Of a stretch of DNA of 64,000 nt, positions 49,601 to 56,800 are shown piece by piece. The first letter of the stretch is position 1. Each line of letters starts with the position of its first letter. Source of the DNA: Psococerastis gibbosa (Eukaryota; Arthropoda; Insecta; Psocodea; Psocidae). The position numbers and the translations under genes were made by a program. The DNA lies in the NCBI GenBank assembly GCA_963971405.1, contig OZ020488.1, positions 22,153,089 through 22,217,088 of the forward strand. Reading direction: 5' to 3'. A model generated the notes under the pieces. It searched no databases, was not told the origin of the DNA, and was given only the letters and a program-made list of their open reading frames with translations.

Positions 49601-52231
49601 ATAAATCTAAGGCATTGAGTCAACATGAGTCAATACGGAGCCTGATAGATAATGACTAGAAAAGACATCTTTCCCATATTTCCCAACCGGTCCTCTGACT
49701 CACTAACAGGTAGAAATTTCATTCAATATTCTCACAAAACCCCATAACAAAGTCCAGGGATGTCACATGACTGTCAGGATACAATGGGTAAACGATGAAA
49801 GCAGTCCCAAGAAAGAAGTGAAAGTGAAAGAAGTTTGCAGCCCATATGCATCTTCTGCTTTGCATCTTATCTAAAATGATAATTGGTAATTCCAAATCGA
49901 AGAATACTACAGAAATGAAATTTAGTGGCAAGTTTACAATGAAAGGATAGATAACCATAACCAAAAGGACGACTACATCAATGAGGAGGCAGAGCTGTTC
50001 TATGCCAGCAAGTGAAAGGTGAAGGTAACTAGTTAACGAATCATGACATTCCCACTGGAGGCTCAATGTTTAACTCTTCAGTAGTAGTGTAGACGAGTTT
50101 CTAGAACAGACTTGAGCATAGAGAAGAATAGAATATGTATAAGAAGAAGCCAAATACAATAGCTTCACTCATTTACGACTTAGGGAACTAATACGGCAAA
50201 ATAGATAGGAAGATGCCGTGTAAGGCAAAGATAATGTGACTATTTCTAATTTGAGCAAACGGAACACCTGGATCAGAGTAGCTGCGATTGTCCCAAATTT
50301 GAAAGAACCGGTACATGCTTTCCAATTTATGAATTATTATAGGTAGAGATAGATAATATAAGTAGGGTAGTATAATTCAATGGAACAGTGTCGTCTTTTA
50401 AAAAGAAGATAGGCGAAGAAAGTCGAGTGCACAACTTCAACGGGAGGCAGGAGCAGACATTTATTCGAGACGTTAGGACCAACAGGTTGTTCAAATTAGC
50501 CTTTGGCTACCAAGCAACAACAAAGCATTGTCCTAGGGTAAAAATATGTTGTCTCGACTTTCCCTAACCCAACGCACTGAATTGATTGATGGGGCGAATG
50601 CAATTGCAAAGTCTAGAACGAACTTAGGCGGGGTTTCCACCGACCGGCTAGGGCTAAATACAAATACGGACAGTGGTAACAGACATTCAAGACTTAGGCG
50701 GGGTTTCCATAGACCTCGCATTGCAGAATGCAAATGACATTGACGGAAATATTTGTTTTTCTTTTTATAGAAATCTATTAAAATGTTTGTAATTAACATA
50801 TCCCATGACGCCATTTTTTAATTTTAGTTTGTTTGTTTGTGATTTTACTGTATGATTATTGATCAATTTTAACTATGGCATCGAGTAAAACAAACATTTC
50901 CGCCAATGTCATTTGCATTCAGCAATGCGAGGTCGGTGGAAACCCCGCCTAAGTCTTGAATGTCTGTTACCACGTCACCGTATTTGGATTTAGCCCTAGC
51001 TGGTCGGGGGAAACCCCGCCTTACCAATATATTACTGCACAGTAATAATGGCCGGGTATGGAATGTATTGGGACATGAAATGCTGAAATACTGAGGGAAT
51101 GATCCATGTTTTCTAAAAATAATTCAAAAATGTCACAAAAAAATTGACGCTGTTAAAATGGTGGTCTAACTTCGGTGTCCCGGGTTTGTGCGCGTATAAA
51201 TAGGAAAGCAAAAATACAAGTAGTGGAAGCCAGTATCGGATTTTGGTACCTTTCCCAATAATGGGAATCTGGGATTTTCTCGAAAGTGGAAAAATTCAAA
51301 ATATGGGTGCGAATAGAAGGTTTTTTGTACCCTCTTTTAACTGTTATATTACAAGATTATAACTTTAAGAGTTCTTTTTTTTCAATTTTATCCTCCTTAC
51401 CTAATTCCTGAGTCAATGAGGGGCATAATCGGGAAATCCGGACATTTTAGCAGCCCGAACCTCCCTTTGGGGGCAACGGGACATGCATGACAACGGCCCT
51501 GACCCGTTCAAAACGGGGCCTTAAATGCGATGGGAACCGCTTTGTACTGCAGCATTGGTTTTTGACATATCATTTTACTAAAGACATCCGACATATTTTT
51601 ATACTGAAGGGGTTCGAAAGCACTAATGTGAAAGAAAAGTTAACATCACTAATGAGGAGTCTGGCGGTAAAAAAGTGTTGTTGTTGTTGTTGTTGAATCT
51701 CAGAAGCGCCGCGCGCTTATTCAGAATCTCCAACTTCAGATCACTGATTGACTATTGCCTTTGGTGCCGCATTCTTTCGCTCTTCAATTTTTTTGCCAGT
51801 GCTACTCTAAACTTCTTTGGGTCCATTACGCTTTTTATTTCCCTGGGAAGTCTGTTATACTCAGGTATTACGTCAAACATAGATTTCACTTGCGATCCGA
51901 TGACACTCACATCACTCCTACGCCTTGTTCTATACTCGTGAACATCACGTAAAAATGTCCACGTAAGTGGACACATTCAATGAATCAATCAATCAATCTT
52001 TGTGGGATAGACGGCATCCAATTATTACAATACACAATCACAAGCAATTGCAGCACTTTTATATTACCTACTTACCTATTCGGTTATAAAAAAACTAACA
52101 CCTGTTGCTTCCGATAGCGCTGGTTTATTTTCATTAATTAGAAGACAACAGCTTACCTTTATAAAAATCCCAAGGCATAAAACTGCTATAGCACTATAAC
52201 TCAGGCCATTGAGAATTCGAACAGCAGGCAT
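10687..52231 (-). CDS. Ptp10D: Receptor-type protein tyrosine phosphatase, Ptp10D/Ptp4E type (20 coding exons, 1536 aa)
   Basis: Exons in transcript order: 52231-52157, 31350-31192, 25511-25314, 24648-24474, 23898-23523, 22450-22266, 21690-21421, 21221-21032, 20151-19975, 18528-18365, 17943-17615, 17218-16984, 15914-15505, 14836-14639, 14283-14104, 13599-13404, 13164-12996, 12703-12451, 12217-11960, 11100-10687. All phases agree and the total is 4611 nt. Exon 1 encodes a signal peptide (about residues 1-25). About eleven fibronectin III repeats fill residues ~95-1170. One membrane helix follows at ~1178-1200, then one phosphatase domain at ~1240-1510 with WPD Asp ~1416 and the P-loop [10 protein letters not shown] (nucleophile Cys ~1448). 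Known role of the family: a neuronal and tracheal R3-type receptor that dephosphorylates tyrosines at the cell surface. Intron 1 is 20.8 kb and several introns hold transposons. The Drosophila relatives Ptp10D and Ptp4E are close paralogues, so the exact orthologue is uncertain. The C-terminus may extend (see findings). Confidence 0.95.
12847..12987. mobile_element. Fold-back element H3, abutting a phosphatase splice donor
   Basis: A 141-base hairpin flanked by TTA (12844-12846, 12988-12990). Central box variant GGTGGCAGCAGACAT. The arms share the tacgtacaacgtcaatg block also used by element H11. The right target copy begins five bases past the end of coding exon 17 (12996). Confidence 0.88.
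15967..16235. mobile_element. Fold-back element H4, rearranged
   Basis: The ends GGCGGCTATTCCACC and GGTGGAATGGCCGCC are flanked by TAA/TTA. The central GTGGTAGCAGACATCATT segment and a 35-base block (ttaaggagactattat...) occur inverted in the interior. The outer arms no longer pair, so this is a recombined copy related to H5. Confidence 0.75.
16326..16873. mobile_element. Compound fold-back H8: outer hairpin with an inner element at its centre
   Basis: Outer arms start GGCGGGGATTCCACAGACC and end ...CATTCAAGACTTA. At that central TTA/TAA lies the inner element 16397-16802 (GGCGGGGTTTCCACCGACC...). A retroposon (16475-16625) has landed inside the inner element. Located in the phosphatase intron between exons 12 and 13. 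Confidence 0.82.
16475..16625 (-). mobile_element. Short retroposon insertion inside a fold-back element, with ~10-bp target duplication
   Basis: The sequence ATCGAAATCT occurs directly before a T-run at 16475 and again directly after the ~150-base insert. Sister copies of the host element at 34430 and 50770 have only one (t/a)agaaatct and no insert. The T-run is a poly-A tail read on the other strand. I recognise no tRNA-like head, so this is probably a LINE 3' end or a SINE piece. Confidence 0.75.
18987..19966 (-). pseudogene. 5'-truncated non-LTR retrotransposon, reverse transcriptase C-terminal part
   Basis: The minus-strand frame 19657-19190 reads [21 protein letters not shown] and [20 protein letters not shown], the usual tail of non-LTR reverse transcriptase ORFs. 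Upstream (to about 19966) the same domain continues in broken frames ([11 protein letters not shown]). Below the stop come an untranslated tail and a short TAA-type repeat (18987-19005), the expected 3' end. It fills most of the phosphatase intron between exons 9 and 10. Confidence 0.87.
25766..25794 (+). repeat. Long poly-G tract
   Basis: About 25 uninterrupted G bases. Similar tracts of 10-20 bases occur near 2244, 4450 (C), 7311, 7671 (C), 32966, 35491 and 39542 (C). Length will be unreliable in sequencing. Confidence 0.8.
26792..26968. mobile_element. Fold-back family member H9, with coding-like core
   Basis: TTA target copies at 26789-26791 and 26969-26971. The core is not palindromic and matches the inner elements of H7, H8 and H12. 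On the plus strand it opens a frame from ATG at 26881 ([20 protein letters not shown]). Confidence 0.8.
26972..27362. mobile_element. Long-inverted-repeat MITE, family T copy 1
   Basis: Ends AGAGTGTACAGCC and GGCTGTACACTCTTA, with arms of about 130 bases each (ttaattaactaagcatg.. near both ends). It is inserted directly at the right target site of H9. Copy 2 is at 37911-38246. Confidence 0.8.
27373..27492. mobile_element. Fold-back element H10
   Basis: A 120-base hairpin with ends GGCGGCTATTCCACTTGTC and the complement, and TAA/TTA flanks. It lacks the central GTGGTAGCAGACAT box. Confidence 0.8.
30330..30584 (-). CDS. Unidentified open frame with protein-like composition
   Basis: The 84-codon frame contains [20 protein letters not shown] and [18 protein letters not shown], which look more like real protein than chance translation. 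There is no partner exon, clear acceptor or known domain. It may be a transposon relic in phosphatase intron 1. Confidence 0.2.
   Translation of the reverse strand: MGRRYEMWICFEFQTSILNSLGIGMETVSNPPEFNPYYGSFIDDPFNAIYLYISHTNLNLTALKEKDDLNYLFPKVTEFAIKTQ
31660..32150 (-). mobile_element. Family Z element, second copy
   Basis: The aaactatcaaggggcaag block at 31739 and the frame [17 protein letters not shown] at 32106-31864 match the copy at 35390-36222. It ends near the ataaatgggaaagca motif at 32139. Lies just upstream of phosphatase exon 2 within intron 1. Confidence 0.6.
32500..33000. repeat. C/G-run repeat family (also 4540-4740 and 6925-7260)
   Basis: All three stretches share gcgcggatcta-type ends, repeated gtaaaaccccac(t/a)atttcag units, ttcacaaccccc and long C or G runs. 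Orientation differs between copies. No coding content. Confidence 0.65.
33598..33817. mobile_element. Fold-back element H5
   Basis: Ends GGCGGCAATTCCACC / GGTGGAATTGCCGCC. Interior GTGGTAGCAGACATCATTAA recurs inverted. It shares its loop with H4. The left flank is TCA and the right TTA, so the target copy is mutated. Confidence 0.8.
34009..34142. mobile_element. Fold-back element H6
   Basis: A 134-base near-perfect hairpin. Terminal (G/T)GCGCAAATTCCACCGATC, central GTGGTAGCAGACAT, TAA/TTA flanks. A short GGCGAAA duplication lies just outside the left end. Confidence 0.83.
34283..34614. mobile_element. Compound fold-back H7, right outer arm truncated
   Basis: Outer arm GGCGCCCATTCCACCGACC...CATTCAAGACTTA, then inner element 34354-34595 of the same type as in H8 and H12. 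After it the outer arm resumes for only about 18 bases (cttgaatgtctgcc) before TTA. Confidence 0.78.
35228..36495. mobile_element. Fold-back family member H11, split by a ~0.83-kb insertion
   Basis: TTA copies at 35225-35227 and 36496-36498. Arms ...tacgtacaacgtcaatg... match at both ends. The core is interrupted at about 35390-36222 by a family Z element with ends near TGCTTTCCAATTTAT / ATAAATTGGAAAGCA. Confidence 0.8.
35390..36222 (-). mobile_element. Family Z element (copy with ends)
   Basis: Inserted inside H11. Its minus strand holds a recurring frame ([17 protein letters not shown], then [16 protein letters not shown]-like) also seen at 31864-32106 and, in pieces, at 27520-27610 and 37030-37190. 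TGCTTTCC-type ends recur at about 50320 and 51205. Superfamily not recognised. Confidence 0.6.
36620..36715 (-). mobile_element. 3'-end fragment of the same LINE family as 18987-19966
   Basis: The gcgaatttt-gggc-ttggccc-type stretch and following cacaattaac at 36665-36705 resemble 19047-19085 in the same orientation. An A/G-rich tail lies next to it. Only the terminal part is present. Confidence 0.5.
37575..37795 (+). mobile_element. tRNA-derived SINE-like element
   Basis: The pol III A-box-like TAGAGTAGTGGTACGG (37590) and B-box-like GTTTCGAGTCC (37631) have tRNA-like spacing. About 130 bases of unrelated body follow, ending in a long T-run (37770-37790). It lies in phosphatase intron 1. 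Confidence 0.6.
37911..38246. mobile_element. Long-inverted-repeat MITE, family T copy 2
   Basis: Ends AGTGTGCAGCC and GGGTGTACACTT with the same ttaattaactaagcatg arms as 26972-27362. A more diverged relative may lie at 2375-2715 in a Ku80 intron (shared actttttatta...actacttcat block). Confidence 0.7.
41112..41465 (-). pseudogene. RTE-like non-LTR retrotransposon C-terminal fragment
   Basis: Minus-strand frames read [10 protein letters not shown] and [14 protein letters not shown], then shift frame into [18 protein letters not shown]. This is the hallmark C-terminus of RTE-type endonuclease/reverse transcriptase polyproteins. A GAA-type microsatellite tail (41131-41150) follows. At least one frameshift is present. 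Confidence 0.85.
42910..43009 (-). CDS. Candidate internal exon of unknown product inside phosphatase intron 1
   Basis: A 100-base minus-strand block with acceptor (attatag) and consensus donor (GTAAGT). It is more GC-rich than its flanks. Two of its three frames are open. In the frame that follows a phase-0 donor it reads [12 protein letters not shown] and then [16 protein letters not shown]. It cannot join the phosphatase exon at 31350, because both open frames reach a stop there. It could follow the candidate exon at 53331-53504. No downstream partner exon was found, so gene identity is unknown. Confidence 0.35.
43302..43327 (+). repeat. CTG/CAG microsatellite
   Basis: Eight CTG units (ctgctgctg...). 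A CAA-type run follows at 43580-43601. Neither lies in a recognised exon. Confidence 0.85.
43663..43781. repeat. Inverted repeat upstream of the GIY-YIG fragment
   Basis: The 26-base arm around 43663-43688 (TTGCCTAAGTTAGACATGGT within it) recurs inverted at 43755-43781. The loop is about 66 bases. It probably reflects a rearranged junction of the Penelope-like element, whose copies often have inverted partial pieces. Confidence 0.65.
43825..44076 (+). pseudogene. Penelope-like retroelement, GIY-YIG endonuclease C-terminal fragment
   Basis: The reading frame from GVYQL at 43825 continues with paired cysteines ([16 protein letters not shown]), then FAEHL and LECIEIKKS, stopping at 44074. This is the linker/GIY-YIG endonuclease signature of Penelope-like elements, which carry a reverse transcriptase upstream of it. 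A stop codon directly before GVY shows the upstream frame is broken, and no reverse transcriptase was found, so this is a 5'-truncated dead copy. A short frame at 43541-43744 may be more of the element. Confidence 0.85.
44192..44236 (+). ncRNA. Hammerhead-ribozyme-like motif of the Penelope-like element
   Basis: CTGATGA (44200-44206) is followed by a GGTG/CACC hairpin and then GAAAC (44219-44223). The next bases, AGCTGTA, can form a four-base stem III with ACAG. This is the conserved core of the minimal type I hammerheads known from Penelope-like elements. The innermost stem I pair is C/A here, so activity is doubtful. Confidence 0.7.
45144..48317 (+). mobile_element. Tc1/mariner-like element copy A2, interrupted
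   Basis: It has the same ends as copy A1 (CTGTTCGCCC / GGGCGAACAG) with TA at both flanks (45142-45143, 48318-48319). The internal plus-strand frames at 45600-45833 and 45946-46182 form a broken transposase. The second contains VYLDETLIG, the typical first-aspartate motif of Tc1-type DDE enzymes, near an RR/K-rich N-terminal part. The right inverted repeat is split at 46440/48086 by element X'. The element is inserted inside outer element X. Confidence 0.82.
46441..48085 (-). mobile_element. hAT-like element X' inserted in A2, with 8-bp target duplication
   Basis: This 1645-bp insertion interrupts the right arm of A2. The target octamer CAACAGAT occurs intact on both sides (46433-46440 and 48086-48093). 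The ends are CATAGAATAA and CAGGCTATG, giving a short CATAG inverted repeat. An 8-bp duplication with short termini is typical of hAT transposons. Two frames inside (46895-47080 and 47183-47473) have protein-like stretches but no family I recognise. It is in the opposite orientation to outer copy X. Confidence 0.85.
50383..50525. repeat. ~130-base dispersed repeat, partner at 5904-6040
   Basis: The block aaaaagaagataggcgaaga...gagcagacatttattcgag...ggttgttcaaat is shared almost unchanged, including the caacaac end. One copy lies beside transposon A1, the other beside H12. Confidence 0.7.
50627..51020. mobile_element. Compound fold-back H12, best-preserved copy
   Basis: TTA target copies at 50624-50626 and 51021-51023. 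The outer arms (GGCGGGGTTTCCACCGACC..., about 70 bases) pair well, and the inner element 50697-50949 sits at the central TTA/TAA. The inner core encodes, on the minus strand, [20 protein letters not shown]. Confidence 0.87.
51690..51976 (-). pseudogene. Non-LTR retrotransposon ORF2 C-terminal fragment
   Basis: The frame contains [23 protein letters not shown] and FRVALAKKL, the conserved distal tail of Jockey/CR1-type reverse transcriptase ORFs. A CAAT-type repeat sits at 51979-51998 and a CAA-type run at 51675-51696. Short relic in the 1.1 kb before the phosphatase ATG exon. Confidence 0.75.
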
Positions 52232-53330
52232 TTTTCCAGACACAACAATTACACTTCACCAACATACTAGGCTAGCTTCCTGTAAAACACAACATACTTT
52301 GGCTTGCCTGGAGCATATTGCACATTACACACACAATAACAGAACTCAAACAAGAAAACAGCCTATGACTCAGGTTAAAAGTAAATAAATAATATACTGA
52401 TGTCGCGTAAGAAGAGCCTTTGTCTCCACATAACGAACTCTGTATACTGATAGTAACTAGTAAGTTCAATAAAACTGCTTGTGAAACACAATCAACAAAA
52501 CACTTGTAATTTGACTAATTTGTATGAAAATGGAAGACCAGGCATCTAGGTATACTGAAAAATTCTAATTCTATTCTCTATTGAGTTTTTAGTGTAAATA
52601 TTTCATACAACGTCAATAGAAGTATACCGAAAGTAAAATATGTAGAAAATGAGTTTTATTTGTATTTAAGTTTTTTTAAACATAAATTGTATTAAAAATA
52701 TGTTAATTTATTGTAAGATTCAGACACTGACATAATATTAGCTTATTTTTTAATACCGTTCTGTATGTTATCATATTTCTCTATGGTAACATTTTGGCGT
52801 TGCCATAGCAATATGACTTTAGCATGCTCGATACACACAGGCATATCGCAGTCCAAAGAGGGTCAAGTGAATTTTTTGACACTAGCGCAGCGCCGCGGTG
52901 CAGGTGTACAAGTACTGGGTGACAATGAAGTTCAAGTTCTTTCGGTTCAAAATTTAAGAAGCGTTTCTAACATTTTGTTTATAAAAATCACAAAATTATT
53001 ATTTTAATTATATTTAAATGGTTGAATTTACTATCAGGGTTATAAAATTATTAATGAAATGTCCAAAGGTTGTCAATGATCTTTGGTGCCATTTCCCTCC
53101 ATTTTTTAAAATAACATGCATTTCATTTCCCAAATAACAAAGCAGTGAACGTCTCATAAATAATGCTAGAAGTACTCGCTGTTTCAAATACAAAATTTTA
53201 ATTCAATGAGAAATGAATAAGGAACTTTTTCTACTTACATCTTTTTATTTTTTAATTTATATTCGATTTCATAATTTAGCATTGTATCGGAACTTCAAAA
53301 TTAGGCATAATATAGTAGTGAATGACTTAC

Positions 53331-53504
53331 TTGACTTAGGTAGGCGCTTCTAGCCCGGGGGGACTTTTGGCCGCTGCCACTAGACAACGCCATCTCGGAC
53401 GATCTTCCGTCGCTAGCTTCCAGTCTCGGGTGTCGGTGGGCAGTGGTGTGCACTTCTTCGAGCGCACTTGGTCCATTCATCTGAGCCTTGGCCGACCGGA
53501 CCAT
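53331..53504 (-). CDS. Candidate exon of unknown product, possibly a 5' leader exon of the phosphatase gene
   Basis: A 174-base, GC-rich block in AT-rich surroundings. A good acceptor (ctactacag) lies just above it and a good donor (CAA|GTAAGT) just below, on the minus strand. Only one frame is open, and it starts with ATG at the first base; the 58 codons include MNGPSALEEVHTTAHRH and QKSPRARSAYLSQ. It lies between the TEX10 start and the phosphatase ATG exon. That ATG exon itself has an acceptor at about 52280. Spliced onto 52280, this frame would stop after seven more codons, before the phosphatase ATG. It could therefore be an upstream ORF in a leader, or a coding exon of a different minus-strand transcript. 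I do not recognise the peptide. Confidence 0.45.
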
Positions 53505-53661
53505 CTGTAGTAGTGAATACCATAACTAATTATGTTATTGCTACAAGCTTAGAACCTAACTTTTACGCAATATGAAATTGTTTATTTTAAAGATTAATTT
53601 TAGAAAACACGAGATTTTGAATTTCAGCGGGAAAGCTGCTAGTGCGCGGTGGTAGAGTCCA

Positions 53662-53669
53662 CTTTTATA
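53662..53669 (-). promoter_or_regulatory. TATA-like box, minus strand
   Basis: TATAAAAG reads on the minus strand about 160 bases above the candidate leader exon. A transcription start about 30 bases downstream would suit the phosphatase gene. The stretch 53505-53872 between the divergent genes otherwise shows no recognisable feature. Inference from one short motif. Confidence 0.3.
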
Positions 53670-53872
53670 AGCCATTAGCAGAAGATGGAACCTTAGCGGA
53701 AGAAAGGCAACATTTTACATTTAAAATGAGCTGCTGCCTGCTATGTCCATTGCTCTATGTCTATCGTCTATGCTCTATGAATTTAAATCCAAATCGATAA
53801 AATAAAAATAGAGCAGCAAAGGTAACGTTATTGTAATTTTTGAATTTACAAAGCTGTATTTTCTGAATTTCC

Positions 53873-56800
53873 ATGGGGAAGCATAAGAAAATACTTAGGG
53901 CTGAAAAGGCCAAAGTTCAATTAAAGAAAAAGAAATTACCAAAAGGTCAAAATATAACGGATACATCGTTTAAAGTAAAGAAGATCCAAATTGCCGAGCA
54001 GTTGCCTGAACGAAGAGAAGGTGAATTTGCAACAATTCGAAACCAAACTTTAAAGGTTAGTTTTTCAACCTGCTCAAAATCGCACGAGCAACAACGAAAA
54101 TTTGTGTTAATGAATGCCGTCTATCCCATCTTGGTGGGTCATGGACAAAGGTTGATTGATTGATTGATTGAATTAATAAATGCATTTGTATTTATTAATT
54201 TAATATATAGCCTATTCAGGGAGGCATAGTGATCATAGTGCTACCTATTTATTATAGGTCACACCCCATTCCCCGCGCATATTATAAATAATTTAATTAT
54301 ATATATGGCCGCAAGGGACTTGTCCACCTTCACACCAGCACTATGGGCAACAACCATCAGACACGATGTACATTCGGCCATAAAGAGAGGAATACGTAAC
54401 CAATGGCCAATAGGCTGGCTCTGGCCGAAAACAACAACAATAAACGGCTGCGCGACATCAATCCAACGTTCTACAGATGGTCTACATCCTCTCGACAACA
54501 CCGACAAGAAGAGGTCATGTTGAATAGGCCATACAAGGTCAACCCTGTGCGGCGAATCAGCTCCTCCATGTGGTCATTGCAACACCAATCTCACAATTGA
54601 TCGCATACTTGTGCACTGCCCTACGTTTAATCAATTTAGGCAAAACCTACCACCACCTCACACTCTACCCCATCTTTTCGGCAATGGCACTGTCTTCAAC
54701 TCTACAATTAAATGTTTGAAAGATATTAACCTTCATATACAACTGTAACCTTTAATCAGACATCCCAACGATCAATTATTACTTCACCCACACTCTCAAA
54801 CCCAGACCATAACATACTATCTCAGACAGTCCCTGGGCAACCTCGTTGTCAGTCAGAGAGTCTAGAGCATGCAGATTCTGCAATGAAGGAACGGGGGACC
54901 CCGAGCACACCCCATGCAATCGCACAAAGAAGAGTGCTGGGGAAGCTCGCAGTTACATGTAAAAGACCTACCGCTTCTAAACCCCCTCAAGATCCTGGCT
55001 CTCCTAAGGGAGACAGGCCTCGAGGAAGTGATGCGATGTAGATACTTTTTTGTAGGGGGCACAATAGGCCCAATAGACTTAAGTGCACATAGGTAGCACC
55101 CTGTACCCTATTAAAGAAATAAAAAAACCTCGTTGTCACAGTGCACTCCTAAAAACCATTTACCAAACCATCTCCACCACCTATCGGACACCCCACCTAA
55201 CGGCGCAAATCGCGGATCCCGCGCCACTTTTTTGTTACGTTGTAAGATATCACTGTAGCATGGCATTTCATTCACTTGTAGAATTGAAAGTCTTCATAAT
55301 CACTCTACCTAATTTTTATTTGAACTATTTCTAGGACCTATTGAATCATCTTCAGCATCACAATGTTAATATACAAATCGGAGGTCTTGAAGGAATCAAA
55401 GAGCTTTTCCAAGCGCACCGTGGACTGTCTGATGGCCTAACTTTGCGGCAGGTAACACGAAAATTTATGATTTAAGTGATTCTGAGTTTCCATGGAATAT
55501 CAGCACTGGTCTTTCCGTTGGAGCGTAAGCCTGTAAATATACTGACTTGACTGAAATTTCAATGAAGAATTTTGAGAAAAATAACTGAAATAAAAACCTT
55601 CAACCTGAATTCGGAATTACGTGCGAAAGCCACGAGTAAAATATCCAACAAACACTTGCTTGTGTGATTATAAATAATTGTTTGTGTTGCATACAGGTGG
55701 TGACTCGTGTGCTAGATTTGGCTGTTGACGATAAAGAACAGAAAGTTCGCCAAGCAGCCACCGCGTTACTTGGCACTATCCTCACACCCCTGCCTACCGA
55801 TGTTAGAGCCCCATTCACAGATCTTCTAAATAAACAACTACAGAGGGGCCTTTCTCATATAAACGTCGGAATTCAGCGTGATTCTCTCCGTTTGATGGAT
55901 TTGGTGATTTCTCTCTCTGGACAAGGTGATTTATCTACCCAAAAACACCTTCTGGATCTCCTCCTCAGACTTCTTACCATGACTGGAAGTGGAGCTCCAA
56001 AAAGAATCGCAGTGGTGCGTCGTCTGGTTGCCATATCAAAGGCTGTTTTCAAAAAAGAGAATGCAGAAACCCATTCGATAACAACGGTAGATATACATAC
56101 TTAATTAAATTTTAATATTGTAACATAGACGGCTATTTTTATAATTTTGTGGCTAACTGGTATGATATGACGCGTAGTACCATCCAAATATGCTAGATTG
56201 GAATTCTTAGAGTTAGAGGTTCAATTTTTGCAAAATAATCAAATTGCATCTCCCTATTAGATAACAACTGGCCCGAGGAGCGTAACCAGCAGGCCTTTAT
56301 AGGAGTCGAATTTATTAAAGCTATTCACAAAATCTTGTAATTTCCCATGTATGATGGGAATGGGATCTATTTTTCACGTTATGAAGTTATGATGGGATTA
56401 GGATATCTTACAGAAATCCTTTAGGCAACCAAAACATCATAGTGTTTTTATTTTAGGTGAAATGGACTGACGAACGGTCATTGCCTTTAACTTTTGTGTA
56501 CCATCACTCTCCACGTGTATGCAATGGTACATCAACGCTTGAACGGGAAACAGCGGATGAACTGCAGCTGATGATCGAACGGCTAACTGGCGCCCTCATA
56601 GGAGTTTGGACGGAGTGCTCTCCTGACAACGTTGTCGCCAACGCTTCCGTAGAGCTGCTGAGACTGATAGTTCGTCTTATTATCTTGATCTGCCAATATT
56701 TGGATGCACAACCCAGTGATCCTGAAATAGTGGCCATGGTAAATCATTTTAGTGGAGCGCCGTAAGATTTATGCCTTCGAAACCAAGGCCACTCAATGAA

